Part shown: in pieces, positions 25,925 to 34,356 of the stretch
Layout: every line of letters starts with the position of its first letter
Numbering within the stretch: position 1 is the first letter of the stretch
NCBI GenBank assembly: GCA_017545365.1
Contig: JAFWOP010000029.1
Span: 1-64,000, forward strand
Direction: 5' to 3'
Source of the DNA: Bacteroidales bacterium
Lineage (GTDB): Bacteria; Bacteroidota; Bacteroidia; Bacteroidales; P3
Length of the DNA stretch: 64,000 nt
Notes under the pieces: generated by a model
What the model saw: only the letters and a program-made list of their open reading frames with translations
Told to the model about the DNA's origin: nothing
Database searches by the model: none
Position numbers and translations under genes: made by a program

Positions 25925-27067
25925 TCATTCTAGACCTGCGAGTTGCAGAATCATTTTCAAGTAGTCGTTGTAATGAGCTAGCCCACAGGCATCGCATGTG
26001 TCGTATGGGTCGTGATAGCCTCCGTAAGGTTGCCCCATGGTGAGTATGAAGATGGAAGGACATTGGTTGCTGAACCAGTAATGGTCGCTGTTGGCAGAGT
26101 TGTCGCGCGGGCGTATTTCTGCGGCCACAGGGTGTTCTTCGTTCATTTTTTTGAGTTGGTTGAAGAAGGGCTTTGTATTGTCGGTGTTGGCGTTGAAGAC
26201 CATGAGGCCTTCGTCTCCTCCACAGAACATGTCAATATTGCATAACAGTTTTACTTTACTGTGGTCGATTAGCGGGTTTTCTACAGCATGTTTGGACCCA
26301 CGGAGCCCCGTTTCTTCACCACTGAAGAGCATGAATACCATCGTGTAATATGGCTTTTTCAGACTTGCGATGCGAGCGATATCCATGACAGCTGCCGTGC
26401 CACTGGCATTGTCGTGGGCTCCTGGGAACAGTATGTTATCGCCCATGATGCCGCAATGGTCGTAGTGGGCGGTGAAGACTATCATGGTGTCAACGACTCC
26501 TGGCACATAGCCAACCACATTACGTGACAGGTGGTTGGCTTGATAATGGATGGGCATGTCGGCCACCACTTTCTTTACTTTCTTAGGCAGAGCAGTCTCT
26601 AGGATTTCAATGCAGATGGGGTCGGGACGTTCTTTGTCCACAACCCATGGAGAATAGGTGTCTAGCTTGCTGACAGCTATTAGCCAAGTGCCATCTTTCA
26701 GTTGTTTCTTCCATGAGGCTTTGTTCAGTTTGCTTGGTGTTGCATGCCGAGCAGTCGGATAGATACGATACTGAGTGTATGGTTCCAGTTCTACCCCATT
26801 AATCTTGAGGGACATATTCCCTTCAAAGCTATAGCAGTTGTTGGTGTATGTTTGGAAATAATTGACCTGCAATGGCAGGATGCCAAGCCGTTGCATCTCC
26901 CCTGCCAGATAAGCGGCGGCGATGCTGTCGCCATGATAGCTGGCACAGCGGCCATGCATCGCAGGTGATGAGAGGTCTTTGATGATCTGGCGCGCATAAG
27001 CTGAGTCTTGTGCGTAGAGATGAGCAAAAAGTGCTATGGCAATTACAAAAGCGAGTGTCTTTCTCAT
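25925..27067 (-). CDS. Exported M28-family zinc peptidase
   Basis: 380 residues with a signal peptide (MRKTLAFVIAIALFAHLYAQ) from the ATG at 27067; a longer frame adds residues that would bury the signal. The M28 metal and catalytic residues are visible in order: TAHYDHCG, GAHDNASG, FSGEETGLRG, CNIDMF and NSDHYWF. Family members are di-zinc aminopeptidases or glutaminyl cyclases; a PA insertion is not obvious. It lies 4 nt downstream of the YfcC-like transporter, suggesting that released peptides or amino acids and their transport are linked. It is the last gene before the provirus. Confidence 0.9.
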   Translation of the reverse strand: MRKTLAFVIAIALFAHLYAQDSAYARQIIKDLSSPAMHGRCASYHGDSIAAAYLAGEMQRLGILPLQVNYFQTYTNNCYSFEGNMSLKINGVELEPYTQYRIYPTARHATPSKLNKASWKKQLKDGTWLIAVSKLDTYSPWVVDKERPDPICIEILETALPKKVKKVVADMPIHYQANHLSRNVVGYVPGVVDTMIVFTAHYDHCGIMGDNILFPGAHDNASGTAAVMDIARIASLKKPYYTMVFMLFSGEETGLRGSKHAVENPLIDHSKVKLLCNIDMFCGGDEGLMVFNANTDNTKPFFNQLKKMNEEHPVAAEIRPRDNSANSDHYWFSNQCPSIFILTMGQPYGGYHDPYDTCDACGLAHYNDYLKMILQLAGLE

Positions 27068-27071
27068 AAGG

Positions 27072-28682
27072 CTAGAATCCTGGGAAATGAATGAACAAAG
27101 TGGGCAGGATGAGGAGGAAACCAATCAGTATCAACGCCAGAATGAATTTCCATATCCATTTTACCCATGTGGCGTAGGGTATCTTGGCCACACCGATGCA
27201 CGCAATCAGCACTCCGCTGGTGGGGGTTATCATATTGGTGAAGCCGTCGCCGAACTGGAATGCCAGCACGGTGGTCTGTCGGCTGACATTGATGAGGTCG
27301 GCGAATTGCGACATGATGGGCATGGTGAGTGCTGCTTTGGCTGTGCCGCTGGGCATGATGAGGTTCAGCAGGGTTTGGAAGATGTACATCACCCCTACTG
27401 ATGCCACTTCGCCTGTTTCGGCCAAGGAACAGGTGAGGCCGTATAGGATGGTGTCGATTATCTTACCGTCGCGCAGGATGAATATGATGCCGCTGGCCAG
27501 TCCGACAACTAGTGCGGCAGAAAGGATGTCTTTGCATCCGGCCAGAAAGAGTTTGGCTATGCTGTCAGCATCCTGCCTGTCGGCAATGCCGCTACAGATG
27601 CCCATGGCCAAGAAGAGGGCTGAAATCTCCATCACGTACCAGTCGTAGCCCAATACGCCGACAATCAGGTAGCAGATGGTGAAGAGCAGGATGTCGAGAA
27701 TGAAGAAGTGTACCGACTTGCGGAGGAGGAAGAATGCTGAGAGTATGAATAGGACTGCCAAGATGGGGAGCAGCGGAAGCAATGCCTCGCTCCCACCAAT
27801 GGTAATAGTGGTTTGCGGCATGATGAAGGCACAGCCAATCTGAATGGCAGAAAGCAGCCCATAGAGTACCCAAGCCGTAGTGGAAGAATGATAAACCACC
27901 GGATTCTCTTGTTGCTCGTTGACGCGCTGCCTCCAATAGTCGTCCAGTTTGTACATGGGTGACTTGGTGGGGTCTTTTTTGATGCGATGGGCATACCAGA
28001 GGACAAAAGCAATGCCGATGAGTGTGAGGACTATCCAACAGAGGAAGCGGTATTCTAGGCCGGAGAAGATGGGCAGCTCGGCGATACCCTGGGCGATGCC
28101 GATGGTGAAAGGATTGAGCATGGCACCTGCAAAACCCACATGCGCAGCCACATAGCACATGCAGACACCCACGATGGAGTCGTAGCCCATGGAGATAGCC
28201 AAAGGCACGAAAATAACGACAAAGGCAATGGTCTCTTCGCTCATCCCGAAGACAGCTCCGAAGAGGCTGAACATCAACATCACGATGGTGATGATGATGT
28301 TTTCGACTCCTATCTGCCTAAAGAGTTTGTATCGGTTCAACCGTTTCACACGGCGCAGCAGTGCCATCACCCCCACATCAATCGCATGGCTGTTGTTCAG
28401 TATCCAAAACGCACCGCCCACCATCAGGATAAAGATGACGATGTCGGCTTTGTCGACGAATCCGTTGAAGAGCGACGAGAACACCTGCCAGGTCTGCGGC
28501 TCGCTGTCGACATAATGGAAGGAGTTGCCTTTCACTACTTCGCGGGTCGACGTGCCTCCATCGGCATTGGCTATGGTGACCGTCTCCCTGACAAATTCGC
28601 CCGACGGTATGAACCATGTGCAAACGGCTGCTATGACAATCAAAGCAAAGACGATAGTGAAGGTATGTGGTATCTTCTTCAT
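27072..28682 (-). CDS. YfcC/AbgT-like multi-pass transporter
   Basis: 536 residues with about 12 hydrophobic segments. The start (FALIVIAAVCTWFIPSGEFVR) and the segments GMSEETIAFVVIFVPLA and PSGTAKAALTMPIMSQFADL match the YfcC family of DcuC/ion-transporter type permeases, whose substrates are presumed to be amino acids, peptides or dicarboxylates. Its start overlaps the CYTH gene stop as ATGA and it is followed at 4 nt by the M28 peptidase, a compact three-gene operon. Substrate is unknown. Confidence 0.85.
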   Translation of the reverse strand: MKKIPHTFTIVFALIVIAAVCTWFIPSGEFVRETVTIANADGGTSTREVVKGNSFHYVDSEPQTWQVFSSLFNGFVDKADIVIFILMVGGAFWILNNSHAIDVGVMALLRRVKRLNRYKLFRQIGVENIIITIVMLMFSLFGAVFGMSEETIAFVVIFVPLAISMGYDSIVGVCMCYVAAHVGFAGAMLNPFTIGIAQGIAELPIFSGLEYRFLCWIVLTLIGIAFVLWYAHRIKKDPTKSPMYKLDDYWRQRVNEQQENPVVYHSSTTAWVLYGLLSAIQIGCAFIMPQTTITIGGSEALLPLLPILAVLFILSAFFLLRKSVHFFILDILLFTICYLIVGVLGYDWYVMEISALFLAMGICSGIADRQDADSIAKLFLAGCKDILSAALVVGLASGIIFILRDGKIIDTILYGLTCSLAETGEVASVGVMYIFQTLLNLIMPSGTAKAALTMPIMSQFADLINVSRQTTVLAFQFGDGFTNMITPTSGVLIACIGVAKIPYATWVKWIWKFILALILIGFLLILPTLFIHFPGF

Positions 28683-29164
28683 GACACAGAGGCTAAGAAA
28701 CTGTTACGATAGCAGGGGTCGGCAGACACATCGTCGCCGAACCAGCTGGGTGGCACAAAGCTGTTGGCTGCTTCGGTATCAGGGAACTCCACCTCCACCA
28801 GTAGCAGCCCTTCATGATTGCCATGAAACACATCCAGCTCGGCTGTCAGCCCCCGGTATGCCTCGTTGTCTGTCATTCGGTACAAATCAATGCAGTAGCG
28901 GGTCTTCGCCACCCTTCCTTTGTCGCATTTGGTGAGCAGATGCTGATAACTGCTAGCACTGAGGGCGAACTCCTCTTCCCTATTGTGTATGGCAGAAGAG
29001 TCTGTGACAATCCTTTGTTTGACGGTGAGCACATACTCCTCCCCCTTTCTACGGATGCGGACTGTGGGCGATGTGCAAAGGTAGGCTTGCTCAATCTCGT
29101 AATGCTTCCATCGGTCCAAATCTTTGGGCAGGTGGCGAACCAGATATTTGCGTTCAATCTCCAT
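28679..29164 (-). CDS. CYTH-domain protein
   Basis: 161 residues beginning with the CYTH signature MEIERKYLV, then VRIRRKGEEYVLTVKQ and a series of alternating charged strands typical of the triphosphate tunnel fold. Members hydrolyse inorganic triphosphate or thiamine triphosphate; small stand-alone bacterial versions are usually tripolyphosphatases. The ExExK-like motif (EIERK) for metal and phosphate binding is intact. Translationally coupled to the downstream permease by a 4-nt overlap; a functional link is not evident. Confidence 0.88.
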   Translation of the reverse strand: MEIERKYLVRHLPKDLDRWKHYEIEQAYLCTSPTVRIRRKGEEYVLTVKQRIVTDSSAIHNREEEFALSASSYQHLLTKCDKGRVAKTRYCIDLYRMTDNEAYRGLTAELDVFHGNHEGLLLVEVEFPDTEAANSFVPPSWFGDDVSADPCYRNSFLASVS

Positions 29165-29240
29165 AGGCGAGGGAGTTGAAATATGGTTAGAGGTTAGGGG
29201 TTAGAGTTGTCTGGGTGCGGTAGCAACTAACACAACATTC

Positions 29241-30188
29241 TCAATTCCTAAGTAGGAAATCGGTCACATTCTTCTCAATGCGGGCAGCGACATCGGTGCA
29301 GTCTTCTGCTTTCTGGAATTTCTCTCCGATGATATGCTCGTACAATTCGATATAACGGTCCGATATGTTGTTCACGATCTCGTCAGTCATCTCGGGCACC
29401 TTCTGACCCTCCTTACCCTGGAAGCCGTTCTCCATCAGCCATTCGCGAACGAACTCTTTCGACAGCTGGCGTTGGCGCTCACCCTTGGCTTGTCTCTCCT
29501 CATAGCCGTCGGCATAGAAATAGCGGCTGCTGTCGGGGGTGTGGATTTCATCTATCAGATATATCTTGCCGTCGCGTTTGCCGAATTCGTATTTTGTGTC
29601 AACAAGTATGAGGCCTTTGGATGCGGCAATCTCGGTGCCTCTCTGGAAGAGGGCGAGAGCGTAACGCTCCAACTGGTCGTAATCCTCAGCCGAGACCAAG
29701 CCGGTGCGGATAATCTCCTCGCGCGAGATATTCTCGTCGTGACCTTCGTCAGCCTTGGTGGTGGGAGTGACAATGGGCGTGGGGAATTTCTGGTTTTCAA
29801 TCATTCCTTCGGGGAGTTGGACACCACAAAGTGTGCGGGCCCCGGCTTTGTATTCGCGCCATGCGCTTCCGGCGAGGTAGCCTCTGACAATCATCTCCAC
29901 CTTAAAACCTTCGCACTTGAGTCCCACAGTCACCATCGGGTCGGGGGTGGTCAGTTTCCAGTTGGGCACTATGTCGTTGGTAGCATCCAGAAATTTGGCG
30001 GCAATTTGGTTCAGCACCTGTCCTTTGTAAGGAATGCCCTTGGGAAGCACCACGTCAAAAGCACTGATGCGGTCGGTGACCACCATGGCCATATATTTGT
30101 CATCGATATTATACACGTCGCGTACTTTTCCGACGTAGAGGCTTTTTTGTTTGGGAAATGAGAAATTGGTTTTTACAACAGCTTTCAT
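29241..30188 (-). CDS. purC: Phosphoribosylaminoimidazole-succinocarboxamide synthase
   Basis: 315 residues from the ATG at 30188 ([14 protein letters not shown]); earlier in-frame starts overlap non-conserved sequence. The enzyme joins CAIR and aspartate with ATP in purine synthesis. Signatures are [44 protein letters not shown] and LVDTKYEFG followed by [12 protein letters not shown]. The length (about 315, longer than the E. coli 237-residue form) is the one usual in Bacteroidota. It lies alone in purine context, 31 nt after rsmD. Confidence 0.96.
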   Translation of the reverse strand: MKAVVKTNFSFPKQKSLYVGKVRDVYNIDDKYMAMVVTDRISAFDVVLPKGIPYKGQVLNQIAAKFLDATNDIVPNWKLTTPDPMVTVGLKCEGFKVEMIVRGYLAGSAWREYKAGARTLCGVQLPEGMIENQKFPTPIVTPTTKADEGHDENISREEIIRTGLVSAEDYDQLERYALALFQRGTEIAASKGLILVDTKYEFGKRDGKIYLIDEIHTPDSSRYFYADGYEERQAKGERQRQLSKEFVREWLMENGFQGKEGQKVPEMTDEIVNNISDRYIELYEHIIGEKFQKAEDCTDVAARIEKNVTDFLLRN

Positions 30189-30219
30189 GTATTCTATATA
30201 TTTAAAAGGTTCAATAGTT

Positions 30220-30795
30220 TTAAAATGTGTCAGTTTGCTCATTCGCTGCCCCGTCATCCACTTTCATGGCGAAAAAGGTGAAATTCACTTTGCCATAATT
30301 GCGGTGCTGCCAAAAGTGGGGGTGTTCTTCGAATTGGTATTCACGGGGATGCTCCAGAACAAAGATGCCGTCTTCCTTCAGAACATTGTGTTGGAATATC
30401 AGGTCGGGTAGTTTGTCCAATTCTTCCAACTGGTAAGGCGGGTCAGCGAAGACGACGTCGAACTGCTTGTATGCGCGTTTGAGCAGGTCAAACACATCTG
30501 CCCTCACCACATGGATGTTGCTGACACCAAACTGACGTGCCGTTTGTTTGATAAATTCGGTACATTGGGTGTTGATATCAATTGATGTCACCTCTCTCGC
30601 TCCTCGCGAGATGAATTCCAGTGACACAGCACCTGTTCCCGCAAAGAGGTCCATCACACTGCATTCCTCATAATCGATATGGTTGTTGAGAATATTAAAG
30701 AGACTCTCACGCGCCATATCGGTGGTGGGGCGCACGGGCAGCGACGTCGGTGGGTTCAGTCTGCGGCCTTTTAATAATCCGGCTATAATTCGCAT
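30220..30795 (-). CDS. rsmD: 16S rRNA (guanine966-N2)-methyltransferase
   Basis: 191 residues. The SAM-binding motif is [19 protein letters not shown], the catalytic motif DPPY, and the N-terminus [13 protein letters not shown] with [15 protein letters not shown] is diagnostic for RsmD. It follows the DUF3822 gene by 21 nt, an arrangement repeated in other Bacteroidota, and probably shares its transcript. Confidence 0.94.
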   Translation of the reverse strand: MRIIAGLLKGRRLNPPTSLPVRPTTDMARESLFNILNNHIDYEECSVMDLFAGTGAVSLEFISRGAREVTSIDINTQCTEFIKQTARQFGVSNIHVVRADVFDLLKRAYKQFDVVFADPPYQLEELDKLPDLIFQHNVLKEDGIFVLEHPREYQFEEHPHFWQHRNYGKVNFTFFAMKVDDGAANEQTDTF

Positions 30796-30816
30796 AGGCA
30801 GTTGGAGCGTTAAAGA

Positions 30817-31644
30817 TTATGACAACAGAAGAGCATATCTATAAGTGTGAAGCAACTGGAATTGTGGGTTGCTGTAGGTAATCGGGATGCCTGTATACAA
30901 CGTCACCTTGGGGAAATAATGCTGCAGAAGGCCATAAATCTCCCTACCCACGGCACCGCAGATGGCCAGTTCCATGTCGGGAGTCTCGGTATGCAGTTTC
31001 TTCATCACTTCAAGTGCGTGATAAACAAGCTCGTCGGCATTAACGGACGGAAATGTGTTGCTCAGCAGCAGCTGCCCTCCATAATAAGCCTCATAATCCC
31101 CTACCCCTTCGCTCACATGCATCACTATCACCGGGTGCGTTGTGCTGCGCTGTTTCAGCATGTCATTGACCAACACCGAATGTTGGCAGAGCACATCAAT
31201 ACCAGGCAACGCTATCTTGAAGGCTGTCACCACATTCGTGGGGGCTGCAAACACCATATAGGAGTCCTGCGATGAGGAATAGCAGCGACAGGCGCTCAGA
31301 CCTCTCACGGGCGACGAGGTCATGTCGAGATACTGCCTGTCTCTTGTGCCGTCGTACAGGTGGGCGGGCACCCACACAAAATGCTCCGAGGGTACTATCA
31401 GCCGCGTCTGCTTCAATCCGAACGTCGCGATGCCGTGGTCGGCAAAGAACTGCGTGAGAGATGCTGTCAGCTGTCCTAGCGGCCTGTTCATGTCGAAATC
31501 GGTCTCGCCGAAGGTCAGCAGCTCCTGCCCTATTGTAGTAACGCAAAAAGAAAATCCATTTGGCCGAAGACAAATGGATAATCTTAGTTCGTTATTGGCC
31601 ACTGCTTTATCTGTGGTGATAAAAGTTGTGACGGGGTCAGACAT
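30817..31644 (-). CDS. DUF3822 family protein (actin-like fold suspected)
   Basis: 275 residues, no signal or membrane segment. The family is known only as a Bacteroidota protein next to rsmD; it has been regarded as related to ASKHA/actin-like folds, though I see no intact phosphate-binding motif. Recognisable pieces are LRLSICLRPNGFSFCV at the start and GAVGREIYGLLQHYFPKVTLY near the end. It starts 1 nt after the upstream gene's stop. Function unknown. Confidence 0.75.
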   Translation of the reverse strand: MSDPVTTFITTDKAVANNELRLSICLRPNGFSFCVTTIGQELLTFGETDFDMNRPLGQLTASLTQFFADHGIATFGLKQTRLIVPSEHFVWVPAHLYDGTRDRQYLDMTSSPVRGLSACRCYSSSQDSYMVFAAPTNVVTAFKIALPGIDVLCQHSVLVNDMLKQRSTTHPVIVMHVSEGVGDYEAYYGGQLLLSNTFPSVNADELVYHALEVMKKLHTETPDMELAICGAVGREIYGLLQHYFPKVTLYTGIPITYSNPQFQLLHTYRYALLLS

Positions 31645-31645
31645 C

Positions 31646-32311
31646 TTATTCGAAGTTACCGTCGGTGATGGCCTGAGTCATGTCGCCAACCTTCCAACCT
31701 GGGAAGCGGTGGTTCTGGTTCAACTCGGCCAGTTTGTTCACTACCAGCTGATGGTCAAGGTCGGCAAGGAGGTCTTCCATCTTCACCACGCACTCGAACA
31801 CAGGAATCTGATAGCCGCTCTTCTCAATGAAACCGGCCTGTAAGTCGAATTCATATTTCTTGTCGCGGGGATAAGGCACATATCTCAAGTTCATAATCTC
31901 CTCATCGGTGAGGTTGAACTTCTTATTCTTGCGGAGGTTCTCAATGGGGTTCACATATTCCGTCACACGGGAGATGTATCCTGCCTTGATGGCATCGCTT
32001 TCGGTCATCTCGTCAATTTCCACATCTTCTGGAATCTTGTCATAGTTGATGTTCTTGTTCACCACCTTCATGCTGTCTTCGTTAAGCAGACGGTTGAAAA
32101 GGGTGTCGAAACTGCCTGTGAAACAGCCGTAAGTGTTCTTATACGCCTCTTCTAGTGTGCGGATGGCTTTCAGCTTTTCGGCACAAGCGTCACGGCGCTT
32201 CGTGTACTCGTTGTCGAATTTCACAGGTTCCATAATGCTGAGATACAGCCATACTCCGAGTCCGACGATGACGACGGCCAACAGAATCTGAATCAATGTT
32301 CTTTTCTTCAT
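31646..32311 (-). CDS. Membrane-anchored protein of unknown function
   Basis: 221 residues with one N-terminal hydrophobic helix (about 6-26, TLIQILLAVVIVGLGVWLYL) and no cleavage site, so most is probably periplasmic. The remainder is charged and alternates helices and strands. A -7 element at 32347-32354 lies 36 nt upstream, making it the first gene of a run with DUF3822, rsmD and perhaps purC. It resembles conserved Bacteroidales proteins beside DUF3822 in position, but I know no function. Confidence 0.75.
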   Translation of the reverse strand: MKKRTLIQILLAVVIVGLGVWLYLSIMEPVKFDNEYTKRRDACAEKLKAIRTLEEAYKNTYGCFTGSFDTLFNRLLNEDSMKVVNKNINYDKIPEDVEIDEMTESDAIKAGYISRVTEYVNPIENLRKNKKFNLTDEEIMNLRYVPYPRDKKYEFDLQAGFIEKSGYQIPVFECVVKMEDLLADLDHQLVVNKLAELNQNHRFPGWKVGDMTQAITDGNFE

Positions 32312-32346
32312 AATATTTTATATTTTTTACTTGTCAAATCAGATTG

Positions 32347-32354
32347 CAAAGATA
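32347..32354 (-). promoter_or_regulatory. -7 element of the 32311-to-rsmD gene run
   Basis: Minus-strand TATCTTTG followed by C, preceded by a T-rich tract; no exact -33 TTTG. Confidence 0.55.
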
Positions 32355-32400
32355 CGAAAAAAGTAAGATGTGACGAAAAAAAAATGACTACTTTTTTTAC

Positions 32401-33807
32401 CTACCATTCCATATGTTTTATAACAATATGACAATCATATCTTTCCTTAATCCATGCAGCAATCCTTTCTGCACAATAAACCGACCTGTGTTGGCCGCCA
32501 GTACACCCAAAACTGACCATCAGGTTTGAGAAGTTGCGCTCCTGATACTTCATTATAGAAGCTCCCACCAGCCCCTCGGCATGGGCCAGGAACTGCTCCA
32601 CCGCGTCGTCCCCTTCCAGAAATTTTATCACCAGTGTGTCTTTCCCCGTAAACTGACGGTATTCGGGGTAGCGACCCGGATTGGGCAGCGCACGGCAGTC
32701 GAACACATACCCGCCGCCATTGCCCGACGGGTCCTGCGGGATGCCTTTCTTATATGAAAAGCTGGTCACCGTCACCGTCAGCCCTCCCACAGGCTGGGTC
32801 GACGCAGCCTCTTCCGACTCGGCTATCAGCCTCCACACCCTGCTCAGGTGCGGGATGTTGATGGGCAGAGGATGGCCTTCGGTCACCAGTCTGAGGTTCT
32901 TTATTGCCAGTGGTATGCTGCTGAGGAAATAGTCCTTACGTTCAAAATAGCCGCGGTAGCCGTATGCCCCCATGGCCTGCATGATGCGGATGAGGACATA
33001 GCCGTAGTAGCGTTGGCGGAACGCCTCCTTGTCGACAGGGTACAGGCCGGTGAGACAATCAATATAGTATTCCAGCAGTTCCTCCCTCACCCGCTCCGGG
33101 AGGTCGCTCTTGGCACTGTATAATAGCGAGGCCACATCATATTGGGCCGCACCCCTCCTACCCCCCTGATAGTCGATATAGTAGGGCCTCCCCTCGAACA
33201 ACATGATGTTGCGCGACTGGAAGTCGCGGTACATAAAGAACCCGCAGTCGGCTCCCAGCAGATAGTCTGTCAGTGTACGGAAGTCTTGTTCCAAGAGCCC
33301 TTCGTCAAATGGGACATACCTCATCTTCAAGAAATAGTATTTGAAGTAGTTGAGGTCCCACTGGATGGACTGCTCGTCGAAATCAGTCCGTGGGTAGGCC
33401 TTGCTGAAATCCAAGTTCCTGCCCGCCACCTGCATGTGGGCTAGGTCGCCCAACACCCGATGGTACAGTCGCAGTGCCTCGTTGTCGAAGCCTTCCCCCC
33501 TGCGTTTCTTGTCGTAAAGGTAGCTGTAGAGGGTCACATCGCCCAAGTCCTGCTGTAGATAGAGCCTCCTGTCGTGGCTGACGGCATACAGTTCGGGAAC
33601 GGCAACACCCCTTGAGCGAAGGGCGGTGCTATAGCTGAAAAAGGCCTCGTTCTCCGCCACGTCGTCATTGAAAGCAGCGATGCAGCGGCGTGAGGGGCCG
33701 GCCATACGCCAATAGCGGCGGTTGCTCCCGTTGGCAGCCAGGGCATGCATCTCTGCCACCTCTTCACCCACCCACTCTTCGAACAGTTTTTTCAGTTTTT
33801 CTTCCAT
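32401..33807 (-). CDS. Fusion of an APH-family sugar kinase and a RapZ C-terminal domain
   Basis: 468 residues. Residues about 1-330 form an aminoglycoside-phosphotransferase-like kinase: YRDFQSRNIML is the catalytic loop and YYIDYQGGRRG the metal-binding motif, closest in feel to AmgK-type cell-wall sugar kinases. Residues about 345-468 match the RapZ C-terminal half, with FDCRALPNPGRY and SFGCTGGQHRSVY. RapZ-C in enterobacteria binds glucosamine-6-phosphate and controls its synthesis. The fusion suggests a kinase whose action is tied to an amino-sugar phosphate signal. The N-terminal RapZ P-loop domain is absent. A MurU-like partner is not adjacent. Confidence 0.88.
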   Translation of the reverse strand: MEEKLKKLFEEWVGEEVAEMHALAANGSNRRYWRMAGPSRRCIAAFNDDVAENEAFFSYSTALRSRGVAVPELYAVSHDRRLYLQQDLGDVTLYSYLYDKKRRGEGFDNEALRLYHRVLGDLAHMQVAGRNLDFSKAYPRTDFDEQSIQWDLNYFKYYFLKMRYVPFDEGLLEQDFRTLTDYLLGADCGFFMYRDFQSRNIMLFEGRPYYIDYQGGRRGAAQYDVASLLYSAKSDLPERVREELLEYYIDCLTGLYPVDKEAFRQRYYGYVLIRIMQAMGAYGYRGYFERKDYFLSSIPLAIKNLRLVTEGHPLPINIPHLSRVWRLIAESEEAASTQPVGGLTVTVTSFSYKKGIPQDPSGNGGGYVFDCRALPNPGRYPEYRQFTGKDTLVIKFLEGDDAVEQFLAHAEGLVGASIMKYQERNFSNLMVSFGCTGGQHRSVYCAERIAAWIKERYDCHIVIKHMEW

Positions 33808-34011
33808 ATTTTGTAAGTACGTAGTTGATATTTAGACAGGAGTTAGTAAAATAAGTAGAATTGGACGATGAAAGTAAATGTAAATAAAGAGCAAACTAAG
33901 GTTGGGGTTGGCGGCTACGGTAATGCGTTACTGCGTGTTAGTCTTCTTGATTGCGTTAATGCGTTAGTCTCAGCCACATCATTTTTTAGTTCTTAATTCT
34001 TACCTCATTTA

Positions 34012-34356
34012 TCAGTCTGTCAGTTCGTCCAGCATGTGGCAGCTGCCTGTAAAGTAAGCCCCGGGTTCTATGGCCAGTTTGTTGGCCACGATGTCGCCCT
34101 TCACGCGCGACGAGGCATAGAGGGTGAGGAATTCTTTGACCGAGAGGTTGCCGTCTATCACCCCCATCACATTGGCATTCTGGCACACCACATTCCCTAT
34201 GATGCGCCCTTGCTCGCCCAAGACCAGCTTGCCGGTCAGAGTGATGTTGCCCTCCAGGGTACCGTCCATTCTGAAATCGCCGTTTGCCTGTATGTCGCCC
34301 TTGATGGTCGTGCCTACGGTTATCGTGTTGATAAGACTATTTGTTGTGTCGCTCAT
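34012..34356 (-). CDS. Bactofilin (polymer-forming cytoskeletal protein)
   Basis: 114 residues. The centre is a right-handed beta-helix pattern of short repeats (IKGDIQANGDFRMDGTLEG, then LVLGEQGRIIG, VKGDIVANKLAIEPGAYF) characteristic of bactofilins, with short polar tails at both ends. These proteins self-assemble into filaments and position cell-envelope enzymes. Its start overlaps the stop of the PorW-like gene as ATGA, so the two are made together; this suggests the filament is linked to envelope or secretion machinery. The 200-bp gap below it to the kinase fusion holds direct words built on TTAATGCGTTA. Confidence 0.9.
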   Translation of the reverse strand: MSDTTNSLINTITVGTTIKGDIQANGDFRMDGTLEGNITLTGKLVLGEQGRIIGNVVCQNANVMGVIDGNLSVKEFLTLYASSRVKGDIVANKLAIEPGAYFTGSCHMLDELTD

